The notes under the pieces: generated by a model
Told to the model about the DNA's origin: nothing
The model's database searches: none
The model's input: only the letters and a program-made list of their open reading frames with translations
Shown here: positions 46,838 to 55,598 of the stretch, piece by piece
Numbering within the stretch: the stretch's first letter is position 1
Layout: the number at the start of each line of letters is the position of its first letter
Assembly: GCF_943192915.1 (NCBI RefSeq)
Contig: NZ_CALPCD010000001.1
Coordinates: forward strand, 1-64,000
Reading direction: 5' to 3'
DNA from: Anaerotardibacter muris
GTDB lineage: Bacteria; Actinomycetota; Coriobacteriia; Coriobacteriales; Eggerthellaceae
Length of the DNA: 64,000 nucleotides
Program-made: the position numbers and the translations under genes

Positions 46838-47008
46838 TTATCGCCAGGGGTCTTCTTCGAAGATGGGGCGAGTGTCGGGGACATCAGCATAGGGATGATA
46901 GCCGTCATCATCCTCCGTGATGTCGCGAAAAGTGGAAGGTGTTTCGCTCTTCTTGGAATCGAGCGGCTTGGTGACTGGTTTTAGTTTGTAGGGTTTTTCT
47001 TCGGTCAT
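46838..47008 (-). CDS. small acidic/proline-rich protein, hypothetical
   Basis: A 56-residue frame, beginning MTEEKPYKLKPVTKPLDSKK and ending RPIFEEDPWR. It starts 3 bases after the methyltransferase stop (TAG CCC ATG), which suggests translational coupling. It is charged, has no membrane segment and no recognised domain; the middle SETPSTFRDITEDDDGYHPY is acidic. No typical binding site except inside the upstream gene. Codon use is like its neighbours, so I think it is real. Confidence 0.55.
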   Translation of the reverse strand: MTEEKPYKLKPVTKPLDSKKSETPSTFRDITEDDDGYHPYADVPDTRPIFEEDPWR

Positions 47009-47011
47009 GGG

Positions 47012-47770
47012 CTACTCGGGTTTGATAGCTTTCATGCGGAGGCGGACGTAGTCGGCGTGCCAGGTTCCGTCTACGTAGAGTTCGGATCGGATGGCTTCTA
47101 CGGCTTCTTGGATGAGGGTGCCTTTTTCTTGCTCGTTCATTTCTTCGAACGAGTTGGACTGGAAGAGGGTGATCCAGTCGGCGAGGCCGTTCTCCCCTGC
47201 CAAGGGCGTGAAGCGGTCGAAGAGCGTTGCGAAGACCACCTTGAAACCGGCATCTTCGAGCATGGCAGCGTAATCACCGATGCTCGGGAAATATTTGTCA
47301 ACGGTGTATGCCCTGTTGCGCTCTTTGAAGGCTTCTTCGAGAGCACTATGGATGAGCTGCGCGTTTCCGACACCGCCGCATTCGAAGACGAATTCGCCAC
47401 CAGGCTTGAGCGCACGGAAGACCGAAGCAAGCAGGGCTGGCTGGTTCTTCTTATCGATCCAGTGGAGCACGGCGTTGGAGAAGATGGCATCGACAGGCGT
47501 ATCGAGCGTGAAGTCGATGGCATTCGCGTGGATGAGATCAAGACCTGGATGTGCCTTACGTGCTGCAGCGAGCATCTCGGCAGAATCGTCAAGGCCGATA
47601 GCCTGATATCCCGCCTCTGCGAGCGCCTGGGTGAGCGCACCGTTGCCGCAGCCCAGATCGAGCACCGTTGAACCCTGAGGTACATCAAGGAGCCCTAGAA
47701 CATCCTGACCGTACTGGTGCACGAAGGAGAAGTTCTTCTCGTATTCGTTCTCATCCCATGTGATATTCAT
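47012..47770 (-). CDS. class I SAM-dependent methyltransferase (Tam-like)
   Basis: 252 residues. SAM motif I VLDLGCGNGALTQAL near residue 35, motif II GLDDSAEMLAAARKA, and FSNAVLHWIDKK then ALKPGGEFVFECGG. The layout matches trans-aconitate methyltransferase-like small-molecule enzymes; aconitase in the window does not prove the substrate. Start at ATG 47770 with GAAGGGA upstream. Divergent from the gamma-subunit-like gene. Confidence 0.78.
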   Translation of the reverse strand: MNITWDENEYEKNFSFVHQYGQDVLGLLDVPQGSTVLDLGCGNGALTQALAEAGYQAIGLDDSAEMLAAARKAHPGLDLIHANAIDFTLDTPVDAIFSNAVLHWIDKKNQPALLASVFRALKPGGEFVFECGGVGNAQLIHSALEEAFKERNRAYTVDKYFPSIGDYAAMLEDAGFKVVFATLFDRFTPLAGENGLADWITLFQSNSFEEMNEQEKGTLIQEAVEAIRSELYVDGTWHADYVRLRMKAIKPE

Positions 47771-47852
47771 CGCGATCCCTTCTTCACTATCTTTAGTATA
47801 CGTGGACACTTCAGGGTCTCGCCTTCGAAGGAAGAATTTTTTGGTAGGCTTG

Positions 47853-47858
47853 TACTAT
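47853..47858 (+). promoter_or_regulatory. possible -10 of the gamma-subunit-like gene
   Basis: TACTAT with no good -35. If used, transcription would start near 47866, upstream of GGGAG (47872-47876) and the proposed AUC start. Confidence 0.25.
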
Positions 47859-47882
47859 CCTATCGAACGCTGGGAGCTCAAG

Positions 47883-48830
47883 ATCGCCACGCTGCACGAC
47901 ATAGCTCGCCGTATCAACTCCGTCGATTCGACGCGGAAGATCACGGCCACCATGGAGATGGTCGCGAAGACGAAGATCTATCGGAGCGCGCGCAGGGTCG
48001 CTCGTGCGAAACCTTATGCGCGATTCATGCGCGAGATGCTCACCAATATGGCTGACCGTTACGACGAACCAGTGCCGCTCGCAACGCCTCATGACGAAAC
48101 TAAGCGAGCGATGATCATCGTGATAACTTCCGACCGTGGACTATGCGGCCACTTCAACAATGACGCGATCCGTCTTGCTGAGATGCGTATTCGCCATTGC
48201 CAAGAAGCGAGCATCGAATGCGATCTGATCCTGTGCGGAAAAGTGGCGGTCAACTATTTCAAATATCGTGGGTTCGAGCCCATCCAATCATTCACGGACC
48301 TTTCGGCATCCCCTACTGTCGAACAGGCTGACGGCATTGCAGATTACCTGGTTAGAAGCTATCTTGCCAACACGATCGATGAAGTGTATGCGATCTACAA
48401 TCATCATCGCGGAGCGCTTGTTCAGATCCCTGTGGAATGGAAGCTGATGCCCATCGATATGGCGGCGTTCGACCCACATCATGTCGATTTCGGCCTGGGC
48501 GGCATCAGTGACCGCGACCCGCGCCTTAAGCACATGATGGGTCGCATCAACTATGAACCGAGCAGAGAATATGTGCTCGAGCGATTGTTGCCTGAATACC
48601 TTGCGGGCTATATCTATTACATGCTCATCAATTCTGCAGCCGGCGAACAGGTCGCGCGCCAAGTAGCTATGCGTAGCGCCACCGACAACGCTGATGATAT
48701 CCTTCGTGAACTGCGATTGGTCTACAACCATGTAAGACAGGATTCGATCACCACCGAACTGAATGAGATCGTAGGCGGTGAAGAGGCCCTGGCTGAAACG
48801 CTGTTGCAGAAAAAGGGCAAACAGAGGTAG
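47883..48830 (+). CDS. orphan ATP synthase F1 gamma-subunit homologue
   Basis: About 315 residues. The N-terminus ATLHDIARRINSVDSTRKIT and METVAKT-like MEMVAKTKIYRSARR align with the gamma N-terminal helix; VITSDRGLCGHFNNDAI and the C-terminal RSATDNADDILRELRLVYNH, ITTELNEIVGGEEAL are hallmark gamma sequences. No other atp gene is in the window. There is no ATG or GTG at the family start; ATC 47883 lies 6 bases after GGGAG and would give the expected start MATLHDI. TTG 47841 or 47850 and ATG 47760 are alternatives. Role: rotor subunit relocated from its operon, or a paralogue. Confidence 0.7.
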   Translation: MATLHDIARRINSVDSTRKITATMEMVAKTKIYRSARRVARAKPYARFMREMLTNMADRYDEPVPLATPHDETKRAMIIVITSDRGLCGHFNNDAIRLAEMRIRHCQEASIECDLILCGKVAVNYFKYRGFEPIQSFTDLSASPTVEQADGIADYLVRSYLANTIDEVYAIYNHHRGALVQIPVEWKLMPIDMAAFDPHHVDFGLGGISDRDPRLKHMMGRINYEPSREYVLERLLPEYLAGYIYYMLINSAAGEQVARQVAMRSATDNADDILRELRLVYNHVRQDSITTELNEIVGGEEALAETLLQKKGKQR

Positions 48831-48873
48831 GAGCGTTGCGCCCTTGGCCTGCCTGAACGTCTACTGGGACAAA

Positions 48874-49023
48874 GGAATATCGGTCTCGCGTCCTTCGCGC
48901 AAGACTCCCATCATCTCACATAGACAAATTGGGGGCGTAGCCCTTTTTGTCCACTCGCCTATTCGCATACTGGGTTATGGGGAAATCGGTTTCGCGGTGG
49001 TCGCGCAAGACTCCCATCATCTC
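48874..49023. repeat. tandem duplication of the nudC 3' end around a mini-repeat
   Basis: Segments 48874-48917 and 48981-49023 are near copies, sharing TCGCGCAAGACTCCCATCAT. Between them lies a 33-bp palindromic mini-repeat (48921-48953). The outer copy would encode EMMGVLREGRETDIPLSQ and a stop at 48861, probably the older nudC end. Confidence 0.7.
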
Positions 49024-49902
49024 GCGGGTGAGCGAATGGTCGTTGTCAGTGAGCAGCATGTCACGATCGATCCATTCAGCCATGGAGAGCTCGTGTTCAT
49101 CAAGGATGATCTCGGGGGAGCCATCGAGTTCGCAGAAGAATCCGAAGAGCAGCGAATTCGAATCGGGCCAAGGCTGGCTCTTGTAGTAGCGCAGGTTCTT
49201 CACACGCAAGCCAACCTCTTCCATCACTTCGCGATGCACAGTCTGTTCGACCGTCTCGCCCATCTCGCAAAAGCCTGCTACCAGGGCATAATTCGCATAA
49301 GGTCGACCAGCGTAGCGGGTGGCCAGCACCTTGCCATCGGAGCGTGTGATGCCCACAATAACCGCTGGATAGAGCTTCGGGAAGGTCATGTTGTTGCATA
49401 CAGGGCAACGCATCATGCGCTCGGTATGGTCGTGTTCGTTCTTGGTACCGCAGCGCCCGCAATACTGCGCCGTGCTGTACCAGACCCAGTACTCGAATCC
49501 CACCGTGAGCGCGAACCGCACCGGCTTCGGCTGATAGTCAACAAGCTTAGGAAGTACGATGAATTCCCAGCCTTCTTGGTCTGCAAGCTGGTCGATCACG
49601 GCTTCGGAAAGGCGCGCAAAGAAGTAGGCATCATCACCTACCGAGAACGCATAGAGATAGCGCGTCTTCTCTTCAGCGGCCGAATCCTTCGCGGTAGGTT
49701 CTTCAGTCGCAGGATCATCGAGCGTTGCGCCTTCGGTCGCTGGATCGATACCAAGATCAGCGAAGGTGGGTGCGAAGATGGCGTCGCCCTCGATGCGGGC
49801 AAGTACTTTGCGCTCTCGATACACCAAGACCTTGTCTTGCGCAGTAGCCTTACGGATGGTGAAATCGTTATTGTAAGTTGCCGGTGAAATATCGTGCAGC
49901 AC
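48916..49902 (-). CDS. nudC: NADH pyrophosphatase / NAD-cap hydrolase NudC
   Basis: 328 residues. Zinc ribbon CGRCGTKN...CPVCNN, Nudix box GFCEMGETVEQTVHREVMEE, and the NudC signature SQPWPDSNSLLFGF (usual SQPWPFP). Hydrolyses NAD(H) to NMN(H) and AMP and can remove NAD caps from RNA. Start at GTG 49902 with TAGGAG at a 5-base spacer; TTG 49920 is possible. The last dozen or so residues (VDKKGYAPNLSM) come from a mini-repeat, and the original-looking end lies just beyond it. Confidence 0.88.
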   Translation of the reverse strand: MLHDISPATYNNDFTIRKATAQDKVLVYRERKVLARIEGDAIFAPTFADLGIDPATEGATLDDPATEEPTAKDSAAEEKTRYLYAFSVGDDAYFFARLSEAVIDQLADQEGWEFIVLPKLVDYQPKPVRFALTVGFEYWVWYSTAQYCGRCGTKNEHDHTERMMRCPVCNNMTFPKLYPAVIVGITRSDGKVLATRYAGRPYANYALVAGFCEMGETVEQTVHREVMEEVGLRVKNLRYYKSQPWPDSNSLLFGFFCELDGSPEIILDEHELSMAEWIDRDMLLTDNDHSLTREMMGVLRDHRETDFPITQYANRRVDKKGYAPNLSM

Positions 49903-50016
49903 GTGCTCTCCTACCTTCAAGTTCCTTCATCTTCATTATAGAACCCTTGTCGAGAGCTAAGATGCGGCCTGGCACGCTTGCCCAACTCTGGCACTTTTCT
50001 GTCTGACACCAGGTGT

Positions 50017-50080
50017 GGACAAAAAGGGGGCTGCCCCCTTTTTGTCCCGAAGTGTCCGGGACACTTCGGGACCTGTCCCC
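50017..50080. repeat. compound REP-like palindromes before the rplW terminator
   Basis: GGACAAAAAGGGGGC and its complement (50017-50047, 1-nt loop) are followed by CCCGAAGTGTCC/GGACACTTCGGG (50046-50070) and ACCTGTCCCC. This joins the mini-repeat family and the GGGACAGGT family in one site. Confidence 0.75.
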
Positions 50081-50092
50081 TCTCTATATTTG

Positions 50093-50125
50093 AAAACCCC
50101 CTGGAGGAAGCCTCGCAGGGGGTTT
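50093..50125 (-). terminator. terminator after rplW
   Basis: AAACCCCCTG pairs with CAGGGGGTTT; the minus strand continues TTTTCAAAT. It closes the rpsL-rplW transcript 25 bases after the rplW stop, confirming that the S10 operon ends here. Confidence 0.85.
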
Positions 50126-50149
50126 GGTTCAAGCTTTGAAACGCTGTTA

Positions 50150-50434
50150 TTACTGAGCGAAGATCTCGATGGTGTCGCCTTCAGCAAGCGTGACCATTGC
50201 CTTCTTCCAGGTACGCGTATTGCCAACCTGATAGCGAACGCGCTTGGGCTTGGACTTGACGTTCAGGGTGTTCACCTTGAGCACCTTCACGTCGAAGATC
50301 GCTTCGATAGCCTGGCCGATCTCGACCTTGTTAGCGTCCTTAGCAACCTCGAACGTATAGACGTTCTCGTCCATCATGTCGTAGGAGTGTTCCGTAATGA
50401 TAGGACGGATGATTACCTCGCGGGGATCCTTCAT
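50150..50434 (-). CDS. rplW: 50S ribosomal protein L23
   Basis: 94 residues; VIIRPIITEHSYDMMDENVY and IEAIFDVKVLKVNTLNVKSK. Docking site for SRP and trigger factor at the tunnel exit. ATG overlaps the rplD stop (TAATG). Last gene before the break in the operon. Confidence 0.97.
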   Translation of the reverse strand: MKDPREVIIRPIITEHSYDMMDENVYTFEVAKDANKVEIGQAIEAIFDVKVLKVNTLNVKSKPKRVRYQVGNTRTWKKAMVTLAEGDTIEIFAQ

Positions 50435-51060
50435 TATGCAAGCACCTCCTCGATGTGGTTAAGAACAGCGCTCGTCACAACGAGAGCCTTGTTGTCGATG
50501 AAGTCGTAGGTGTTCAGCTCGGAAGAAGCGAGCACGCGAACTCCAGGGATGTTACGGAAAGAAAGATAACCGTTCACGTTGTCATCTTCCAGGATGAGCG
50601 TGATGCGCTTGCCATCGAGACCAAGCTTCTTGAGCATCGCTGCTGCTTCCTTGGTGGATGGCTTGTCGAACTTCACCTGGTCGAGCACGACGAATTCGCC
50701 GTCAGCGAGCTTAGCGGAGAGCGCAGAGCGCATAGCCAGCTTGATGACCTTCGCCGGCACCTTGAACGCATAGGAACGAGGATGCGGACCGAAGACCGTA
50801 CCGCCGCCTGCCCATTGAGGAGCGCGGATGGTACCCTGACGAGCACGACCAGTGCCCTTCTGGCGCCAAGGCTTCTTGCCGCCGCCGCGGACCTGACCGC
50901 GGGTAAGGGTGTTGTGGGTGCCAGCACGACGTGCAGCACGCTGGGAACGAACCACTTCATGCATCGCGTGCATGTTCGGCTCGATCTCAAAAACCGTAGC
51001 GACGAGTTCGGCGTCTCCCGCCTTCTTGCCGCTCGTGTTTTTAACTTCAATAGTAGCCAT
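50434..51060 (-). CDS. rplD: 50S ribosomal protein L4
   Basis: 208 residues; tunnel loop region RGQVRGGGKKPWRQKGTGRA and GGGTVFGPHPRSYAFKVPAK. In E. coli it also represses the S10 operon. Twenty-six bases after rplC. Confidence 0.97.
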   Translation of the reverse strand: MATIEVKNTSGKKAGDAELVATVFEIEPNMHAMHEVVRSQRAARRAGTHNTLTRGQVRGGGKKPWRQKGTGRARQGTIRAPQWAGGGTVFGPHPRSYAFKVPAKVIKLAMRSALSAKLADGEFVVLDQVKFDKPSTKEAAAMLKKLGLDGKRITLILEDDNVNGYLSFRNIPGVRVLASSELNTYDFIDNKALVVTSAVLNHIEEVLA

Positions 51061-51086
51061 AATGTATAAACTCCTTCGCAGTGTAT

Positions 51087-51710
51087 TTAAGCCATACGAA
51101 TGCGAACTACACCATTCTTGCCACCAGGGACAGCACCCTTGAGCAAGATGAGGTTCATATCTTCGTCAACACGAACAACTTCAAGATTCTTAGTGGTGAT
51201 GGTGTCGCAACCCATGTGACCAGGAAGGCGAACGCCTTTGAACACGCGAGAGGGGCTTGCGCACTGACCGATCGAACCGGGAGCGCGGTGGAAATGAGCA
51301 CCGTGTCCACCCGGGCCGCCACCAAAGTTGTAACGACGCATGACGCCTGCGAAGCCTTTACCCTTCGAAGTGCCTGTGACGTCGACCTTCTTTACTTCTG
51401 CGAAGTTGGCAACGGTGACCTTTTCGCCCAGTTCATGCTCGGAAGCAGAATCGACGCGAACCTCGCGCAGATGGCGAGTAGGCTCAACGCCATGCTTAGC
51501 GAAGTGACCGCCCATGGGCTTGTTCACGTGCTTTTCCGAGACCTCGCCGAAACCGAGCTGAACTGCTTCGTAGCCATCGGTGTCGGTGGTCTTGATCTGG
51601 CAGATCGTGTTAGGAGCTGCCTCGATGACGGTGACCGGAATGACCGTGCCGTCTTCGTCGAAGAGCTGGGTCATGCCGACCTTGGTTCCGTAGATAGCAT
51701 TAATCATCAA
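51087..51710 (-). CDS. rplC: 50S ribosomal protein L3
   Basis: 207 residues; [20 protein letters not shown] and the loop [20 protein letters not shown] that reaches the peptidyl transferase centre. GGAG before ATG 51710. Confidence 0.97.
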   Translation of the reverse strand: MMINAIYGTKVGMTQLFDEDGTVIPVTVIEAAPNTICQIKTTDTDGYEAVQLGFGEVSEKHVNKPMGGHFAKHGVEPTRHLREVRVDSASEHELGEKVTVANFAEVKKVDVTGTSKGKGFAGVMRRYNFGGGPGGHGAHFHRAPGSIGQCASPSRVFKGVRLPGHMGCDTITTKNLEVVRVDEDMNLILLKGAVPGGKNGVVRIRMA

Positions 51711-51720
51711 ATATCACTCC

Positions 51721-52029
51721 CTACAGCTTGATCTCGATATCGACGCCAGCAGGAAGATCGAGACGCATCAGGGAATCGACCGTGGAAGGGGTCGGATCGA
51801 GGATGTCGATCAGACGCTTGTGCGTGCGCATTTCGAACTGCTCACGAGAGTCCTTGTTCACGTGCGGGCCTTTGATGACGCAATAGAGATTGCGCTCGGT
51901 CGGCAGCGGGATAGGACCGGAAACCTTGGCACCCGTCTTCTGTGCGGTATCGACGATGAGGCGCGTGGACTGGTCCACGATCTCATGGTCGTAACCCTTC
52001 AAGCGGATGCGAATATTTTCTTTAGCCAC
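51721..52029 (-). CDS. rpsJ: 30S ribosomal protein S10
   Basis: 102 residues; [20 protein letters not shown] and [20 protein letters not shown]. Also the NusE antitermination partner of NusB/NusG. Start at GTG 52029 after GGAGG. Follows fusA by 44 bases; no tuf lies between. Confidence 0.97.
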   Translation of the reverse strand: MAKENIRIRLKGYDHEIVDQSTRLIVDTAQKTGAKVSGPIPLPTERNLYCVIKGPHVNKDSREQFEMRTHKRLIDILDPTPSTVDSLMRLDLPAGVDIEIKL

Positions 52030-52073
52030 TTAACTTACCTCCATCAAGGGGGACGCAGCGCAAGCCCGAAGGC

Positions 52074-54191
52074 TTACGCATTGCCACCTGCTTTACTAAT
52101 GATCTCGTCTGCAACGTTCTTGGGAACGGGCTCGTAAGAGTCGAACTGCATGGTGTACATTGCACGACCCTGAGTGCCACTGCGCAGGTCGGTCGCATAA
52201 CCGAACATCTCGGAGAGCGGAACCTTAGCGGTAACGACCAGTGCGTTGCCGCGCTTTTCCTGGCCCTGGATCAGGCCACGGCGAGACGGGATGTCACCCA
52301 TGACGAAGCCGGTGTACTCTTCAGGAGTTTCGACTTCAACGCTCATGACCGGCTCGAGGATGACCGGGTTGGACTTCTTGAGCGCGTCCTTGATAGCCAT
52401 AGAACCAGCAACCTTGAACGCAGCTTCCGAAGAGTCAACTTCGTGGTAAGAACCATCGATGAGCTCGACGCGAACGTCTTCGACCGGATAGCCAGCCAGA
52501 ACACCGGAGTTCAGTGCCTCCTGGATGCCCTTGTCAACAGAGGGGATGTATTCCTTCGGAACAACACCGCCAACGATCTTGTTCTCGAATTCGTAGCCCT
52601 TGCCCGGCTCCTGCGGATACATGTTGATGACGGCATGGCCATACTGACCACGACCACCAGACTGGCGGACGAACTTGCCTTCAGCGTCCATGACTTCCTT
52701 GCCCGGGCGTTCACGATACGCAACCTGGGGCTTACCAACGTTCGCTTCGACCTTGAATTCGCGAAGCAGACGATCGACGATGATCTCGAGGTGAAGCTCA
52801 CCCATGCCAGCGATGATGGTCTGGCCGGTCTCGTGATTGGTAGAGACGCGGAAGGTGGGGTCTTCTTCAGCGAGCTTCTGCAGTGCCATGGACATCTTGT
52901 CCTGCTCTGCCTTGGTCTTCGGCTCGACCGCGATGTCGATGACCGGATCTGCGAATTCCATGGACTCGAGGATGATAGGAGCATCTTCAGCGCAGAGGGT
53001 GTCGCCCGTGGAGGTGTCCTTCAAGCCAACGACTGCCACGATGTCGCCTGCGGAGCAGGAATCGACGTCGGTACGCTGGTTGGAGTGCATCTGCAGCAGA
53101 CGGCCAACGCGTTCCTTCTTGTCCTTGACCGCGTTGAGCGCATAAGAACCAGAATCGAGCGAGCCAGAATAGACGCGCAGATACGTGAGCTTACCGACGT
53201 AGGGGTCGGTCATGATCTTGAATGCCAGCGAAGCGAAGGGAGCCTTCGGATCTGCGGGGCGCTCTTCTTCCTCATCGGTTTCGGGGTTGATGCCCTTGAT
53301 GGGAGGAATGTCGATCGGGCTAGGCAGGTAGTCGACAACCGCGTCGAGCAGTTCCTGAACACCCTTGTTCTTGTAAGCGGAGCCTACGAAGACGGGGTTG
53401 ACCTGGCAAGCGATAACGCCCTTGCGCAGAGCAGCCTTCAATTCCTCGACGGAAACTTCTTCCTCCATGAGGACCTTTTCCATCAGGTCGTCGTCGCAGT
53501 CAGCTGCAGCCTCGAGGAGGATCTGGCGATACTCTTCAGCCTGAGCAGCGAATTCATCGGGGATGGCATCCATCTTCTCGGGATAGGTCATGCCCTTGTC
53601 GTCTGCCTTGAAGTCCCATGCGGTCATGGTGACCAGGTCGATGACACCCCAGAAGTTCTCTTCAGCGCCCATGGGCAGCTGTGCAGCAACAGCGTTAGCA
53701 CCCAGACGATCCTTCATGGTCTCGATAGCGTGAAGGAAGTCCGCACCAACGCGGTCGTACTTATTGATGAAAGCGATACGGGGAACACCGTAGCGCTCTG
53801 CCTGACGCCAAACGGTCTCAGACTGAGGCTGAACGCCAGCAACTGCGTCGAAGACAGCAACGGTGCCGTCAAGAACGCGCAGGGAGCGCTCGACCTCTGC
53901 GGTGAAGTCGACGTGGCCCGGGGTGTCGATGATCTGGAAGCGATAAGGAGTACCGCCTTCTTTACCTTCTGGATAATTCCAGAAGCAGGTGGTAGCAGCA
54001 GAGGTGATGGTCACGCCACGTTCCTGTTCCTGCTCCATCCAGTCCATCGTAGCTGCGCCATCATGAACTTCGCCGATCTTATGGCTCTTGCCCGTGTAAT
54101 ACAGGATGCGCTCGGTAGTAGTGGTCTTACCAGCGTCGATATGAGCCATGATGCCAAAATTACGGGTATGTACGAGATCAGTTTTTGCCAT
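52074..54191 (-). CDS. fusA: translation elongation factor G
   Basis: The 705-residue translocase GTPase. G1 [16 protein letters not shown]3 [10 protein letters not shown]4 NKYDRVGAD are present; domain IV has [13 protein letters not shown] and the C-terminus ends [17 protein letters not shown]. Full length. GGGGG-rich binding site before ATG 54191; 15 bases after rpsG. Confidence 0.98.
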   Translation of the reverse strand: MAKTDLVHTRNFGIMAHIDAGKTTTTERILYYTGKSHKIGEVHDGAATMDWMEQEQERGVTITSAATTCFWNYPEGKEGGTPYRFQIIDTPGHVDFTAEVERSLRVLDGTVAVFDAVAGVQPQSETVWRQAERYGVPRIAFINKYDRVGADFLHAIETMKDRLGANAVAAQLPMGAEENFWGVIDLVTMTAWDFKADDKGMTYPEKMDAIPDEFAAQAEEYRQILLEAAADCDDDLMEKVLMEEEVSVEELKAALRKGVIACQVNPVFVGSAYKNKGVQELLDAVVDYLPSPIDIPPIKGINPETDEEEERPADPKAPFASLAFKIMTDPYVGKLTYLRVYSGSLDSGSYALNAVKDKKERVGRLLQMHSNQRTDVDSCSAGDIVAVVGLKDTSTGDTLCAEDAPIILESMEFADPVIDIAVEPKTKAEQDKMSMALQKLAEEDPTFRVSTNHETGQTIIAGMGELHLEIIVDRLLREFKVEANVGKPQVAYRERPGKEVMDAEGKFVRQSGGRGQYGHAVINMYPQEPGKGYEFENKIVGGVVPKEYIPSVDKGIQEALNSGVLAGYPVEDVRVELIDGSYHEVDSSEAAFKVAGSMAIKDALKKSNPVILEPVMSVEVETPEEYTGFVMGDIPSRRGLIQGQEKRGNALVVTAKVPLSEMFGYATDLRSGTQGRAMYTMQFDSYEPVPKNVADEIISKAGGNA

Positions 54192-54206
54192 TGTTCAAAC
54201 CCCCTC

Positions 54207-54677
54207 TTACCAACGGTAGTGTGCGAATGCACGGTTTGCTTCGGCCATCTTGTAGGTGTCTTCGCGCTTCTTCACCGCTGCACCAGTGTTCTCAGATGCA
54301 TCGATGATCTCTGCTGCGAGACGCTCTGCCATGGTGTTCTCCTTGCGCTTGCGAGCGAAGTCGACCAGCCAACGGATGGCGAGCGTGGTGGAACGACGAG
54401 AGTTAACCTCCATCGGAACCTGATAGTTTGCACCACCAACACGCTTGGACTTGGTCTCGAGCGTGGGGCGGATGTTGTCCATTGCCTTCTTGAAGACGGT
54501 CAGCGGATCCTGATCGGTCTTAGCGGCAACGATGTCGAAAGCACCATAGACGATGCCTTCTGCGACGGACTTCTTGCCGTCGAGTAGAACCTTATTGATC
54601 AACTGAGTGACCAAACGGTTGTTATATTTTGCATCCGGCTGCACTTCGCGGCGGACTGCTGCTGCACGACGCGGCAT
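54207..54677 (-). CDS. rpsG: 30S ribosomal protein S7
   Basis: 156 residues; [20 protein letters not shown] and the C-terminal [20 protein letters not shown]. Nucleates assembly of the 30S head. Follows rpsL by 68 bases. Confidence 0.98.
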   Translation of the reverse strand: MPRRAAAVRREVQPDAKYNNRLVTQLINKVLLDGKKSVAEGIVYGAFDIVAAKTDQDPLTVFKKAMDNIRPTLETKSKRVGGANYQVPMEVNSRRSTTLAIRWLVDFARKRKENTMAERLAAEIIDASENTGAAVKKREDTYKMAEANRAFAHYRW

Positions 54678-54745
54678 ATAACTTCCTTTCAGTGAGCAAC
54701 CATGCTTCCAGATGGTTGCGGTTTACGTACGGTTAAGAGCGAAGC

Positions 54746-55120
54746 CTACTTCTTGGGCTTCTTTGCGCCATAGCGGCTACGTGCCTGAGCGCGGTTATCG
54801 ACAGCTGCACAGTCGAGCGCAGCGCGAATGACCTTATAACGAACACCAGGGAGGTCCTTAACACGACCACCACGGATGAGCACCATAGAGTGCTCCTGGA
54901 GGTTGTGACCGATGCCTGGGATGTAGGCGGTTACTTCCATGCCGTTGACCAAGCGAACACGGCAGACCTTACGAAGTGCTGAATTCGGCTTCTTAGGGGT
55001 AGTGGTGTAAACACGGGTGCAAACGCCACGCTTCTGCGGGTTACCTTTGAGTGCCGGGGTCTTCTTCTTCTCCACCGACTTCTGGCGGCCCTTGCGGACC
55101 AACTGATTAATAGTAGGCAA
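54746..55120 (-). CDS. rpsL: 30S ribosomal protein S12
   Basis: 124 residues; [20 protein letters not shown] and [20 protein letters not shown] with the decoding-centre lysines; wild-type KPNSALRK, the classic streptomycin-resistance position, is unaltered. Starts at TTG 55120 with GGAG at a 7-base spacer. First gene of the str/S10 transcript. Confidence 0.97.
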   Translation of the reverse strand: MPTINQLVRKGRQKSVEKKKTPALKGNPQKRGVCTRVYTTTPKKPNSALRKVCRVRLVNGMEVTAYIPGIGHNLQEHSMVLIRGGRVKDLPGVRYKVIRAALDCAAVDNRAQARSRYGAKKPKK

Positions 55121-55223
55121 GACTCAACTCCTTTTCGTCTCTTCTCATGCCAACAGTGTTGTTTTGTGTGCGTTCTGCAGTTACGCACGCAAAAACTGCG
55201 CCTCTTTAGAGACGCGAAGGAGA

Positions 55224-55252
55224 ACTTTATCACCGCCCTGTATGGTTGTCAA
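55224..55252 (-). promoter_or_regulatory. promoter of the rpsL operon
   Basis: Minus-strand -35 TTGACA (55247-55252), 17-nt spacer, -10 TAAAGT (55224-55229). The leader of about 95 nt contains two hairpins, GCGTCTC/GAGGCGC (about 55199-55216) and GTGCGT/ACGCAC (about 55168-55190). Confidence 0.78.
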
Positions 55253-55263
55253 ACGCCACGCTG

Positions 55264-55279
55264 CCGGGTGTATCCATAC
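55264..55279. promoter_or_regulatory. 16-nt sequence shared with the rplB leader
   Basis: CCGGGTGTATCCATAC, identical to 46662-46677. Here it lies 11 bases upstream of the -35 of the rpsL promoter. Confidence 0.5.
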
Positions 55280-55598
55280 CCCAGCGGTCGGTTTACGGGC
55301 GTGGACGGCAACAGGGTTTTCAAAGCTCAGAAGCAGTCTAGGAGCAGGTCGCCCGCAGTGTGGTGTAGAGGTGAACGGAGATGAGGGTTCAGTGATGTTC
55401 CTCTTTCCGAGTTTTTCTTCACGAAATTGTAGATATTCCTGGAAAATACTTGCGCGCTCTAGGCTGTTGCCTGTTACAATGAGCGCAAAGCCCAACGGGC
55501 AAATAAATAGGCTGTGAATGCACGTAGTATCCCTTTCGAATATGCGTGCATTTTTTTATAGGGCGCACATCGTGCGAAAGAGAAGGGAAAAGGTAGGG
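55280..55598 (+). promoter_or_regulatory. panB leader with terminator-like hairpin
   Basis: A TACAAT box (55475-55480, -35 TTGCGC at a long 19-nt spacing) is followed by GCCCAACGGGC (55490-55500), an A-rich linker, GGCT (55510-55513), and then ATGCACG/CGTGCAT (55518-55524, 55545-55551) followed by seven T. AGCC (55489-55492) can pair with GGCT instead of forming the first hairpin. This looks like an attenuation region in front of panBCD. The stretch 55280-55440 holds nothing I recognise. Confidence 0.5.

Noticed and set aside
52443-54587. Very long plus-strand open frame (714 codons) opposite fusA and rpsG
   Set aside because: It is the antisense shadow of highly expressed genes with strong codon bias; no binding site, no family match, and fusA/rpsG on the other strand are certain.
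55518-55598. N-terminal extension of PanB
   Set aside because: It would be encoded by the leader hairpin and has no binding site; ATG 55599 fits the family.
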